Shown piece after piece: positions 1 to 5,364 of a DNA stretch of 5,467 nucleotides (positions within the stretch are counted from its first letter, which is position 1; the number at the start of each line of letters is the position of its first letter). This DNA comes from Alphaproteobacteria bacterium (GTDB taxonomy: Bacteria; Pseudomonadota; Alphaproteobacteria; Micavibrionales; Micavibrionaceae), in contig JAGLKS010000026.1 of assembly GCA_023140905.1 (NCBI GenBank), forward strand, positions 1 through 5,467, read 5' to 3'. A program made the translations under genes and the position numbers. The notes beneath the pieces were generated by a model that ran no database searches, was not told the DNA's origin, and was given only the letters and a program-made list of their open reading frames with translations.

Positions 1-81
1 AAAACAATTGAGAACATATAGTATATCTAACTAACATCTAATAAAATTCTTCTGCAAAAAAAGGTTTCGTTAAGGAAAATT

Positions 82-90
82 TGGTAAAAT
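82..90 (+). promoter_or_regulatory. Predicted extended -10 promoter for the 99-aa gene
   Basis: TGG followed by TAAAAT fits the extended -10 pattern TGnTATAAT with one mismatch in the hexamer. No good -35 hexamer lies 16-18 bp upstream (AGGTTT at 62-67), which is tolerable for an extended -10 site. The start site would fall near 97, giving a leader of about 39 nt. The region is AT-rich, so a chance match is possible. Confidence 0.45.
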
Positions 91-104
91 ATAAGGTGGC
101 TTAT

Positions 105-119
105 TAGATAATTTATCTA
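105..119. repeat. Perfect AT-rich palindrome, TAGATAA-T-TTATCTA
   Basis: Two 7-bp arms are perfectly complementary around a single central T. It lies just after the predicted start site near 97 and ends 2 nt before the ribosome binding site at 122-126. This placement suits a repressor operator. In RNA it could form only a weak 5-bp hairpin with an AATTT loop. No known regulator motif is recognised. Confidence 0.4.
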
Positions 120-135
120 TGAAGGATTATTGCAA

Positions 136-435
136 ATGGCAGCACCATTATCAGGAGCAGGACAACAGCTGAATATGCCGATAACACAGGCCCTTCAGCC
201 CACAAGTATGGACCCGAATCGGAATGTTGAACGTCAGGAGCCTGACCCTCAGGAACGTCAAATTCAAGCACAAAGCGCACCGAGTGCGCAATCGCAAACA
301 ACAAATAATAGTAGTGAAGATTCTGCTAAATCATTAAGTATCAAAGACTTGGCAAAGTTCCTGTCTGAGCTTCAGAAAATGTCTGGAGATGATGAACTCC
401 CTAATCGAGGAACAATACTTGATATTAAAATGTAA
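136..435 (+). CDS. Hypothetical protein, 99 aa, Gln/Ser/Pro-rich with a short conserved-looking C-terminus
   Basis: Function unknown; I do not recognise a family. ATG 136 is chosen because AAGGA at 122-126 lies 9 nt upstream; a TTG two codons earlier is less likely. Residues 1-65 are low-complexity and probably disordered, rich in Gln, Ser, Pro, Asn and Ala. Residues 66-83 (SLSIKDLAKFLSELQKMS) look like an amphipathic helix. An acidic turn (GDDELPN) and a compact end, RGTILDIKM, follow. There is no signal peptide, membrane segment or cysteine. It has its own predicted promoter and a terminator, so it appears to be a monocistronic gene converging on amn. The good ribosome binding site, promoter and terminator argue that it is real, although its composition gives little coding evidence. 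An adaptor, secreted or structural protein are all open possibilities. Confidence 0.7.
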   Translation: MAAPLSGAGQQLNMPITQALQPTSMDPNRNVERQEPDPQERQIQAQSAPSAQSQTTNNSSEDSAKSLSIKDLAKFLSELQKMSGDDELPNRGTILDIKM

Positions 436-467
436 AAGTATTATCATGCATTCGTTGTGGGAGAGAA

Positions 468-490
468 GGCGCTTCGTTAATCGGAGCGCC
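468..490 (+). terminator. Hairpin terminator downstream of the 99-aa gene
   Basis: GGCGCTTCG at 468-476 pairs with CGGAGCGCC at 482-490, forming nine pairs including one G·U, around a TTAAT loop. It begins 32 nt after the stop codon and is followed by a moderately T-rich tail, ATTCTTATGTTT. Read on the minus strand it is followed by TTCTCTCC, so it may also weakly stop transcription of the convergent dapF-mtaB-ftsY-amn operon, whose last stop codon is about 60 nt away. The hairpin is clear; the tail is not a strong U-run. Confidence 0.6.
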
Positions 491-524
491 ATTCTTATGT
501 TTAGGAGTGCGGAGACGCTATCAG

Positions 525-536
525 TAGATAAATCTA
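525..536. repeat. Short palindrome TAGAT-AA-ATCTA
   Basis: A perfect 5-bp inverted repeat with a 2-nt centre lies between the terminator and the amn stop codon. It shares the half-site TAGATAA with the palindrome at 105-119 on the other side of the 99-aa gene. It is short and AT-rich, so chance is a fair explanation. Confidence 0.25.
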
Positions 537-549
537 AGCAACGAAAAGA

Positions 550-2064
550 CTATTGGAAAGCAGGCTCATCAAAAGCACGTAGCTTCCGACTATGCAGGCG
601 TTCTAACGAAAAATCGCGTAAAAGCTCCATAGCCAACACTCCTATTTTCAAATGTTGTTCCACGCGCTGACGGTAAAAAGAATCAGCCATTCCCGGTATT
701 TTCAATTGTCCATGCAAAGGCTTATCCGAAACACAAAGAAGAGTTCCATAGGAAACCCGGAAACGCAAACCATTAGCTGCGATAGTCCCTGATTCCATAT
801 CCAGCGCAATCGCCCTGCTCTGACTTAAACGCCGATCCCGCACAAGATGCGAATGAAACTCCCAATTCCGGTCATTTACCGTGGCCACAGTCCCCGTACG
901 CATAACCTTTTTCATGTCATAACCTTCATTGCCGGTAATACGTTCAACAGCTTGCTCTAAAGCCTGCTGAATTTCAGCTAATGGAGGAACAGGAATACTA
1001 GGCGGGAGAAACTTGTCTAAAATACCATCATCTCTTAAATATCCATGTGCCAGCACATAATCCCCAAGGCGTTGAGAATTCCGTAGCCCTGCGCAATGCC
1101 CTAACATAATCCATGCATGAGGCCGCAAAACAGCTACATGATCTGTAATTGTTTTAGCATTAGAAGGTCCAACCCCAATATTAACAATAGTGATACCGCT
1201 CTTGTTTGCGCGTTTTAAGTGATAGGCAGGCATTTGCGGCATACGATCAATATCCACACCACAGCATTCTTTTTCCTCATGGTTCTTGATATTCTTGTTA
1301 AGAGTAACCTTATCCCCCGGAGACACAAAAGAACTATATTCACAACGCTGTTTTTTTAAATCAGGATCATCTGTTTCGCTCATCATATCCTGAGACAACT
1401 TAACGAACTCATCGATGTAAAACTGATAATTCGTAAACAGGACATATTTCTGGAAATGCTTTGGATTAGTTCCACAATAATGCTTAAGCCGCTGTAAGCT
1501 CAAATCCACACGAGGGGCCAGAAACAAAGATAAAGGTTTTTCAGGTTGGCTTTCTGTTGGTGTAAAAGCGCAATTAGCAATTTCATCGTCCATTAAATCC
1601 AGATCCGGTACATCAAAATAAGTTGATAGAATGCTTATAGCTTCTTCATCCAGATCGCGTTCAAGATAAAAATCCTCTCCCAATGCAAAATGAATGGGCA
1701 TAGGTGTATCACTCACGCCGATCTCAATAGGGATATTATGGTTTTTTATCAGTAGTCTAAACTGCTCGCGGTAATAATTATCAAATAAATCCGGCCTCGT
1801 TAATATTGTCTTATAAACCCCCGGCTTTGAAGCAAACCCGTAAGAAAACCGGGAATCCGAACATTTGGATTGTGTAGGGGCGATCTTCACGTATGGATAA
1901 TACGCTGAAACTTTTTTCTTATTACACATATCCTTGCAATACACATCGAAACATTCTTTTAAATAATCGCGGTTTGCTTCGTAAATCTCTATAAGTGCCG
2001 CCAGCGCTTTATCCGGGTCTTTAAAACTTCTAGGCTTAAAACTTTTGCATTTCTTGCTTGTCAT
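550..2064 (-). CDS. amn: AMP nucleosidase
   Basis: Hydrolyses the N-glycosidic bond of AMP to give adenine and ribose 5-phosphate, a cytoplasmic step in purine turnover. The 504 residues show the usual two-part build: an N-terminal AMP-nucleosidase domain over roughly residues 10-200, then a C-terminal nucleoside-phosphorylase fold. Visible motifs are GVGPSNAKT (297-305), GHCAGLR (322-328), GDYVLAHGYLRDD, RTGTV and NDRNWE, DMESGTIA (from 422) and SDKPLHG (446-452); Asp447 in the last is the expected catalytic acid. The C-terminus LHSRKLRAFDEPAF closely resembles the enterobacterial enzyme. Length is slightly above the approximately 484 residues of E. coli Amn. The ATG at 2064 is preferred because AAGGA lies 10 nt upstream; a start 20 codons earlier would overlap ftsY and lacks family support. 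It starts 35 nt after ftsY and is probably the last gene of the operon. E. coli Amn is activated by ATP and inhibited by phosphate; whether this one is cannot be read from the sequence. Confidence 0.96.
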   Translation of the reverse strand: MTSKKCKSFKPRSFKDPDKALAALIEIYEANRDYLKECFDVYCKDMCNKKKVSAYYPYVKIAPTQSKCSDSRFSYGFASKPGVYKTILTRPDLFDNYYREQFRLLIKNHNIPIEIGVSDTPMPIHFALGEDFYLERDLDEEAISILSTYFDVPDLDLMDDEIANCAFTPTESQPEKPLSLFLAPRVDLSLQRLKHYCGTNPKHFQKYVLFTNYQFYIDEFVKLSQDMMSETDDPDLKKQRCEYSSFVSPGDKVTLNKNIKNHEEKECCGVDIDRMPQMPAYHLKRANKSGITIVNIGVGPSNAKTITDHVAVLRPHAWIMLGHCAGLRNSQRLGDYVLAHGYLRDDGILDKFLPPSIPVPPLAEIQQALEQAVERITGNEGYDMKKVMRTGTVATVNDRNWEFHSHLVRDRRLSQSRAIALDMESGTIAANGLRFRVSYGTLLCVSDKPLHGQLKIPGMADSFYRQRVEQHLKIGVLAMELLRDFSLERLHSRKLRAFDEPAFQ

Positions 2065-2074
2065 TCTATTGTAA

Positions 2075-2079
2075 TCCTT
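2075..2079 (-). promoter_or_regulatory. Ribosome binding site of amn
   Basis: AAGGA on the minus strand, 10 nt before the ATG at 2064. It decides in favour of this start over the in-frame ATG at 2124, which would overlap the end of ftsY by 25 nt. Confidence 0.7.
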
Positions 2080-2099
2080 ACGTATATTCTTAATAATTC

Positions 2100-3092
2100 T
2101 TATTGTAACCCCATCAGAGAGCACGCATAATCCCGCGCATTAAAGGGACGTAAATCTTCTACACTTTCCCCGACACCTATTGCATGCACCGGAATACCGA
2201 ACTGATCTGCCAGCCCTATAAGCACACCGCCTTTAGCCGAGCCATCCAGCTTGGTTACAATCAAACCTGTTACATCCACCATCTCATTGAATATTTCAAC
2301 CTGAGAATAAGCATTCTGACCCGTAGTAGAATCCAAAACCAGTAATACTGAATGCGGTATGTTTTCATCTTTTTTCTGTAAAACCCGAACAATCTTTTTC
2401 AGCTCTTCCATGAGGTTTTGTTTATTCTGCAAACGTCCGGCAGTGTCTATAATCAGAACATCGATCCCCTCTTCTTTAGCTTTTTCGTAAGCTTCATAAG
2501 CCACAGACGCAGCATCCGCCCCGACATCTTTAGAAAAGAAAGCAGTATTCGAACGCTTTGCCCATTCAGCGAGTTGTTCAATCGCCGCTGCGCGGAACGT
2601 GTCAGCTGCTGCAAACATAACGCTTAAGCCCTGTTCTTTATAAAATTGCTTAGCCATCTTGCCCAGTGTTGTTGTTTTTCCGGCTCCATTAACGCCACAC
2701 ACTAAAATAACATAAGGTCCGTCTTTAGGCTTTTTAATCTCCAAAGGCACAGCTACAGGCTCCAGCATATTCGCCATAACATCAGCCAAAGCTTCCCGAA
2801 CTTCTTCTTCGCTCACATCTTTGCCAAAACGATCTTTTGAGAATTCTTCAATGATTTTTGCTGCCGTCTTCGGTCCCAGATCTGCCGCAATTAACACTTC
2901 CTCCAATTCATCAAGTGAATCCTGATCCAGCTTGGACTTGGTAATAATATCGCTTAGCTCTTTGCCGAATTTATTTGTCGACTTGCTAAGTCCTTTGGCC
3001 ATGCGAGAAAACCACCCGCCTTCAGACGAATGATCTATATCCGGCTCATCTTCTTGTGTTTTGATATTATCTTTCCGGTGCCAAAACACCAT
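2100..3092 (-). CDS. ftsY: Signal recognition particle receptor FtsY
   Basis: FtsY is the SRP receptor GTPase. At the inner membrane it pairs with Ffh so that ribosomes translating membrane proteins are delivered to the Sec translocon. The 330 residues hold a short charged N-terminus (1-25), an amphipathic stretch GWFSRMAKGLSKS (26-38) suited to lipid binding, a helical N domain (about 40-120) and the G domain. Motifs are the P-loop GVNGAGKT (133-140), DTFRAAA (164-170), DTAGR (216-220), TKLDGSAKGG (280-289) and GVGES (306-310), ending in DLRPFNARDYACSLMGL. All GTPase motifs are intact. The acidic A domain is very short compared with E. coli FtsY (about 500 residues). The start is supported by AGGAG 8 nt upstream. 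It follows mtaB by 36 nt and precedes amn by 35 nt in one operon. The TKLDGSAKGG and DLRPF signatures and the missing M domain separate it from Ffh. Confidence 0.98.
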   Translation of the reverse strand: MVFWHRKDNIKTQEDEPDIDHSSEGGWFSRMAKGLSKSTNKFGKELSDIITKSKLDQDSLDELEEVLIAADLGPKTAAKIIEEFSKDRFGKDVSEEEVREALADVMANMLEPVAVPLEIKKPKDGPYVILVCGVNGAGKTTTLGKMAKQFYKEQGLSVMFAAADTFRAAAIEQLAEWAKRSNTAFFSKDVGADAASVAYEAYEKAKEEGIDVLIIDTAGRLQNKQNLMEELKKIVRVLQKKDENIPHSVLLVLDSTTGQNAYSQVEIFNEMVDVTGLIVTKLDGSAKGGVLIGLADQFGIPVHAIGVGESVEDLRPFNARDYACSLMGLQ

Positions 3093-3100
3093 GATTCTAT

Positions 3101-3105
3101 CTCCT
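3101..3105 (-). promoter_or_regulatory. Strong ribosome binding site of ftsY
   Basis: AGGAG on the minus strand, 8 nt before the ATG at 3092. It is the closest match to the Shine-Dalgarno consensus among the operon genes and lies in the 36-nt mtaB-ftsY gap. Confidence 0.8.
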
Positions 3106-3128
3106 GTACTATATCTTAAGTGAAACTA

Positions 3129-4397
3129 CTATATGACAGCCTCTCCGACAAGCATGCCGTCAATAATAGCTGTAGTGCGAATACGGACCAATTCTCCTGT
3201 TTCATAGTGACCGGATAAACGAACAGGAAGAAAAGTTTCTGTCTTGCCAAGACCACCCTTTTCAACAATGGCATCGAACTCTTTCCCTACGCTTTGCGCT
3301 ATCAATTTTTCCAATTGCGACTTTCCCAAGCTACGTAATTGTGCAGCCCGTTCTTTTCGCGCAGGCACAGGGACTTTATCAGGAATACGTGCTGCCGGTG
3401 TTCCTTCACGTTCGGAATAGGGAAAGACATGCAGATGAGTGAGGTCGCACTCTTCAACCAATGCCATTGTACCCGCAAACATCTCCCCGCTCTCGGTTGG
3501 AAATCCGGTGATAATATCTGCGCCAAACACCATATCAGGCCGTAAAGCCCGCGCACGCTTGCACACAGCAATCACATCGTCACGTAAATGCCGCCGTTTC
3601 ATGCGCTTTAAGATCATATCATCGCCGGATTGCACAGAAAGATGCAGATGAGGGCATAAGCGTGGTTCATTCCCAATCATATCCCACAGCTCTTCATCAA
3701 TCGCCGCGGGATCAATCGAAGACAATCGCAAGCGCGGCAATTCCGGTACTAGATCCAATACATCCTTTATCATCTGCCCCAAAGATGGTTTATCAGGCAA
3801 ATCAGCCCCGTAAGAAGTTACATCCACTCCGGTAAACACAATCTCGTTATACCCGCCACGCACAAGAATACGCACCTGCCGAGCTATTTCAGCAATTGGC
3901 ACAGAGCGTGATTTTCCCCGCCCATAAGGAATAATGCAAAACGTACAGCGGTTATCACAGCCATTTTGTACAGGCAGGAACGCACGGGATCTATCTTCAT
4001 ATCCTTCTATTAAATGACTGTCTGTTTCTTCAACCAGCATAATATCATTAACCATGACTTTAGGATGCTCTGCCTCCCTGACCCAGCTCTCCGCTTTAAG
4101 TTTGAGGTCATTGCCAATCACACGGTTAACCTCTTTCATCTGTGCATAGGTCTCAGGAGATATCTGCGCGGAACAGCCTGTTACGATAATCATTGCATCA
4201 GGATTTTCTTTCTTTGCCCGTCGTATAGCCTGCCGAGCTTGCCTCTCAGCCTCTCTGGTTACAGCACATGTATTGAAAATAACAACATCCCCGCCCAAAC
4301 CGGCATTAAGGACATGCTTACGCATAACCTCTGACTCATAGAAATTCAGCCGACATCCAAATGTTTTGATCTTTGGTTCTTTATTATTTTTGCTCAT
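3129..4397 (-). CDS. mtaB: tRNA (N6-threonylcarbamoyladenosine37-C2) methylthiotransferase, MtaB type
   Basis: A radical-SAM methylthiotransferase predicted to convert t6A37 to ms2t6A37 in tRNAs reading ANN codons. It uses SAM and two 4Fe-4S clusters in the cytoplasm. The N-terminal methylthiotransferase domain carries its cluster cysteines at Cys15 (TFGCRLNFYES), Cys44 (NTCAV) and Cys75 (TGCSAQ). The radical-SAM motif is Cys147, Cys151 and Cys154 in GCDNRCTFCIIPYGRG. Other family strings are LRLSSIDP (223-230), HLHLSVQSGDD (250-260), ITGFPTE (296-302) and HVFPYSEREGTPAARIP (323-339). Residues from about 370 to 422 form a TRAM-like RNA-binding tail. The FGCRLNxYESE opening favours MtaB over MiaB (GCQMN) and RimO (GCPKN), but the tRNA substrate is inferred from family. 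The gene starts 20 nt after the dapF stop. It lacks a well-spaced ribosome binding site, which suggests translational coupling. Confidence 0.93.
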   Translation of the reverse strand: MSKNNKEPKIKTFGCRLNFYESEVMRKHVLNAGLGGDVVIFNTCAVTREAERQARQAIRRAKKENPDAMIIVTGCSAQISPETYAQMKEVNRVIGNDLKLKAESWVREAEHPKVMVNDIMLVEETDSHLIEGYEDRSRAFLPVQNGCDNRCTFCIIPYGRGKSRSVPIAEIARQVRILVRGGYNEIVFTGVDVTSYGADLPDKPSLGQMIKDVLDLVPELPRLRLSSIDPAAIDEELWDMIGNEPRLCPHLHLSVQSGDDMILKRMKRRHLRDDVIAVCKRARALRPDMVFGADIITGFPTESGEMFAGTMALVEECDLTHLHVFPYSEREGTPAARIPDKVPVPARKERAAQLRSLGKSQLEKLIAQSVGKEFDAIVEKGGLGKTETFLPVRLSGHYETGELVRIRTTAIIDGMLVGEAVI

Positions 4398-4417
4398 AAA
4401 AACTATGGGGTTAGACC

Positions 4418-5191
4418 TTAACTATTGAAAACGCCGTCAAACACATAAGCCACAGGCCCGCGCAGCAATATATGACCGTCACTCCCGCGTAACTCCATAT
4501 GCAAAATACCTCCATCCAGCTCTACAGCTACTTTATTGCCGATATGACCACGGTGTATAGCCGAGATCGTTACAGCACAAGCACCGGAACCACATGCTTC
4601 TGTAACCCCGCATCCACGCTCCCATGTTTTTTGGCGAAGATTTGTCCCGTCAATCTTTTGAACAAACTCAACATTCGTGCGGTTAGGAAAGGCTTTATGA
4701 TGTTCGAAATGAAAGCCAAGCTTTTCTATATCAACATTTTCAATATCATCTACAAAAAACACAAGATGGGGGTTTCCTACATCAACAGCAACAGGATTGC
4801 TTACAGCATCATAAGACAAATCCATATCCTGCACGCTGTGCGGTACTCCCATATCCACTTCAATGAGCAGCCCCTCATATTGGCAGCATTGTAGAACGCC
4901 GTTATTCACTTGAATTGAACAGCTTTCCTTGCCAAGATCACTCATTACAATATCAGCAATACACCGCGAAGCATTCCCGCACGCCCCGCTTTCCGAGCCA
5001 TCAGCATTGAAAAACTTGGCCTGCACATCTGACGTTTCAGAAGATCCAATCACAGCAATAAGGTCACATCCCACACCGCGCTTACGGTCTGAAATCTCGA
5101 CAATTTGCTGTTCGGATAAAGTAACCGGCTCATTGCGTGCATCAAAAATCACAAAATCATTGCCCAATCCATGCATTTTCTGAAATTTCAT
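4418..5191 (-). CDS. dapF: Diaminopimelate epimerase
   Basis: Interconverts LL- and meso-diaminopimelate in the cytoplasm, supplying the peptidoglycan cross-linking residue and the precursor of lysine. The enzyme is PLP-independent and uses two cysteines as acid and base. Both are present: Cys71 in NADGSESGACGNASRC and Cys200 in ERGCGVTEACGSGACA. Other signatures are MHGLGNDFVIFD (6-17), GVGCDLIAV (39-47), VDVGNPHLVFFV (136-147) and PNRTNVEFV (169-177). With the ATG at 5191 the protein is 257 residues, slightly shorter than the usual 270-280. That start places KFQKMHGLGNDF at the N-terminus as in the family and has AAGGA 8 nt upstream. The open frame extends 22 codons further, but across the promoter. 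The chain holds many extra cysteines (42, 77, 91, 102, 103, 194, 205). First gene of the minus-strand operon, divergent from ffh. Confidence 0.97.
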   Translation of the reverse strand: MKFQKMHGLGNDFVIFDARNEPVTLSEQQIVEISDRKRGVGCDLIAVIGSSETSDVQAKFFNADGSESGACGNASRCIADIVMSDLGKESCSIQVNNGVLQCCQYEGLLIEVDMGVPHSVQDMDLSYDAVSNPVAVDVGNPHLVFFVDDIENVDIEKLGFHFEHHKAFPNRTNVEFVQKIDGTNLRQKTWERGCGVTEACGSGACAVTISAIHRGHIGNKVAVELDGGILHMELRGSDGHILLRGPVAYVFDGVFNS

Positions 5192-5199
5192 TTTCCTAA

Positions 5200-5204
5200 T
5201 CCTT
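5200..5204 (-). promoter_or_regulatory. Ribosome binding site of dapF
   Basis: AAGGA on the minus strand (within AAAAGGA), 8 nt before the ATG at 5191. It supports the 257-residue start against the 22-codon upstream extension, whose residues do not resemble DapF. Confidence 0.75.
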
Positions 5205-5207
5205 TTC

Positions 5208-5236
5208 TTGACATTTACTCCATTCATGCATATTTT
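5208..5236 (+). promoter_or_regulatory. Predicted sigma70-type promoter of ffh
   Basis: A perfect -35 hexamer TTGACA (5208-5213) is followed after exactly 17 bp by TATTTT (5231-5236), which matches four of six -10 positions. The start site would be near 5243, giving an ffh leader of about 122 nt. The -10 bases are also those of the predicted dapF promoter on the other strand. Prediction from consensus only. Confidence 0.5.
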
Positions 5237-5262
5237 AGCGCAAACTTCCACTGACATTTGAA
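5232..5262 (-). promoter_or_regulatory. Predicted promoter of the dapF operon
   Basis: On the minus strand TAAAAT (5237-5232) matches five of six -10 positions. The best -35 candidate is TTCAAA (5262-5257) at a long 19-bp spacing, so this is a weaker promoter than that of ffh. The start site would be near 5225, leaving a leader of about 34 nt. Its -35 region lies inside the inverted repeat at 5249-5272. Confidence 0.35.
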
Positions 5263-5272
5263 TTTGTCAGTG
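5249..5272. repeat. Perfect 8-bp inverted repeat CACTGACA / TGTCAGTG
   Basis: The arms at 5249-5256 and 5265-5272 are perfectly complementary with an 8-nt spacer, TTTGAATT. It lies about 6 nt after the predicted ffh start and covers the -35 region of the dapF promoter, so it could be an operator for both. In ffh RNA it would be a hairpin at the 5' end. The second arm also begins an alternative hairpin, AGTGC-CCAA-GCACT (5269-5282), which cannot form at the same time. No U-run follows, so it is not a terminator. Confidence 0.6.
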
Positions 5273-5298
5273 CCCAAGCACTCTTGAGGTGCAGGTAC

Positions 5299-5330
5299 AC
5301 CATAGTCGGCGAATTTACGCTCACTGTGGT
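5299..5330 (+). promoter_or_regulatory. Predicted stem-loop in the ffh leader
   Basis: ACCATAGT (5299-5306) pairs with ACTGTGGT (5323-5330), eight pairs with one U·G wobble. Inside it GCG (5309-5311) pairs with CGC (5318-5320) around an AATTTA loop. The wobble would become an A·C mismatch in a minus-strand transcript, so the fold favours plus-strand RNA, i.e. the ffh leader. It ends 16 nt before the AAAGGA of ffh. No known riboswitch or ribosomal-protein leader is recognised. A hand-drawn fold, not an energy calculation. Confidence 0.35.
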
Positions 5331-5364
5331 CAATTTGGTTATGAATAAAGGATTTTGAGCAAAT

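Noticed and set aside
16..41. ATATA-G-TATAT palindrome and repeated CTAA units at the left edge
   Set aside because: Very short and AT-only or AT-rich; expected by chance in this composition and cut off from its upstream context.
113..304. Minus-strand open frame of 63 codons with a hydrophobic end, resembling a small membrane protein
   Set aside because: It lies antisense to the 99-aa gene, and its hydrophobic run comes from the complement of a Gln/Ser-rich region. No ribosome binding site was seen.
389..670. Plus-strand open frame of 93 codons overlapping the 99-aa gene and the 3' end of amn
   Set aside because: It crosses the terminator hairpin, overlaps two better supported genes, has no ribosome binding site and its translation shows no recognisable domain.
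2065..2124. 20-codon upstream extension of amn overlapping ftsY
   Set aside because: The ATG at 2064 has AAGGA at good spacing; the extension would overlap the ftsY end by 25 nt and adds no family-like sequence.
4014..4334. Plus-strand open frame of 106 codons inside mtaB
   Set aside because: Antisense to the conserved methylthiotransferase domain; no promoter or ribosome binding site.
4584..4620. Apparent loss of the usual Glu in the second DapF active-site loop (GVT instead of GET)
   Set aside because: As I recall, alphaproteobacterial DapF proteins often carry a hydrophobic residue here, and both catalytic cysteines are intact, so it is probably lineage variation.
4499..4894. Plus-strand open frame of 131 codons inside dapF
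   Set aside because: It is antisense to a fully conserved DapF and its translation resembles no protein; a shadow frame.
5192..5257. 22-codon upstream extension of dapF
   Set aside because: It would read through the predicted dapF -10 and start region, resembles no DapF, and the ATG at 5191 has a good ribosome binding site and the family N-terminus.
5273..5364. Possible SRP (4.5S) RNA gene next to ffh
   Set aside because: The hallmark GGAAGCAGC/GGTCCGGAAGG-type loop of SRP RNA is absent.
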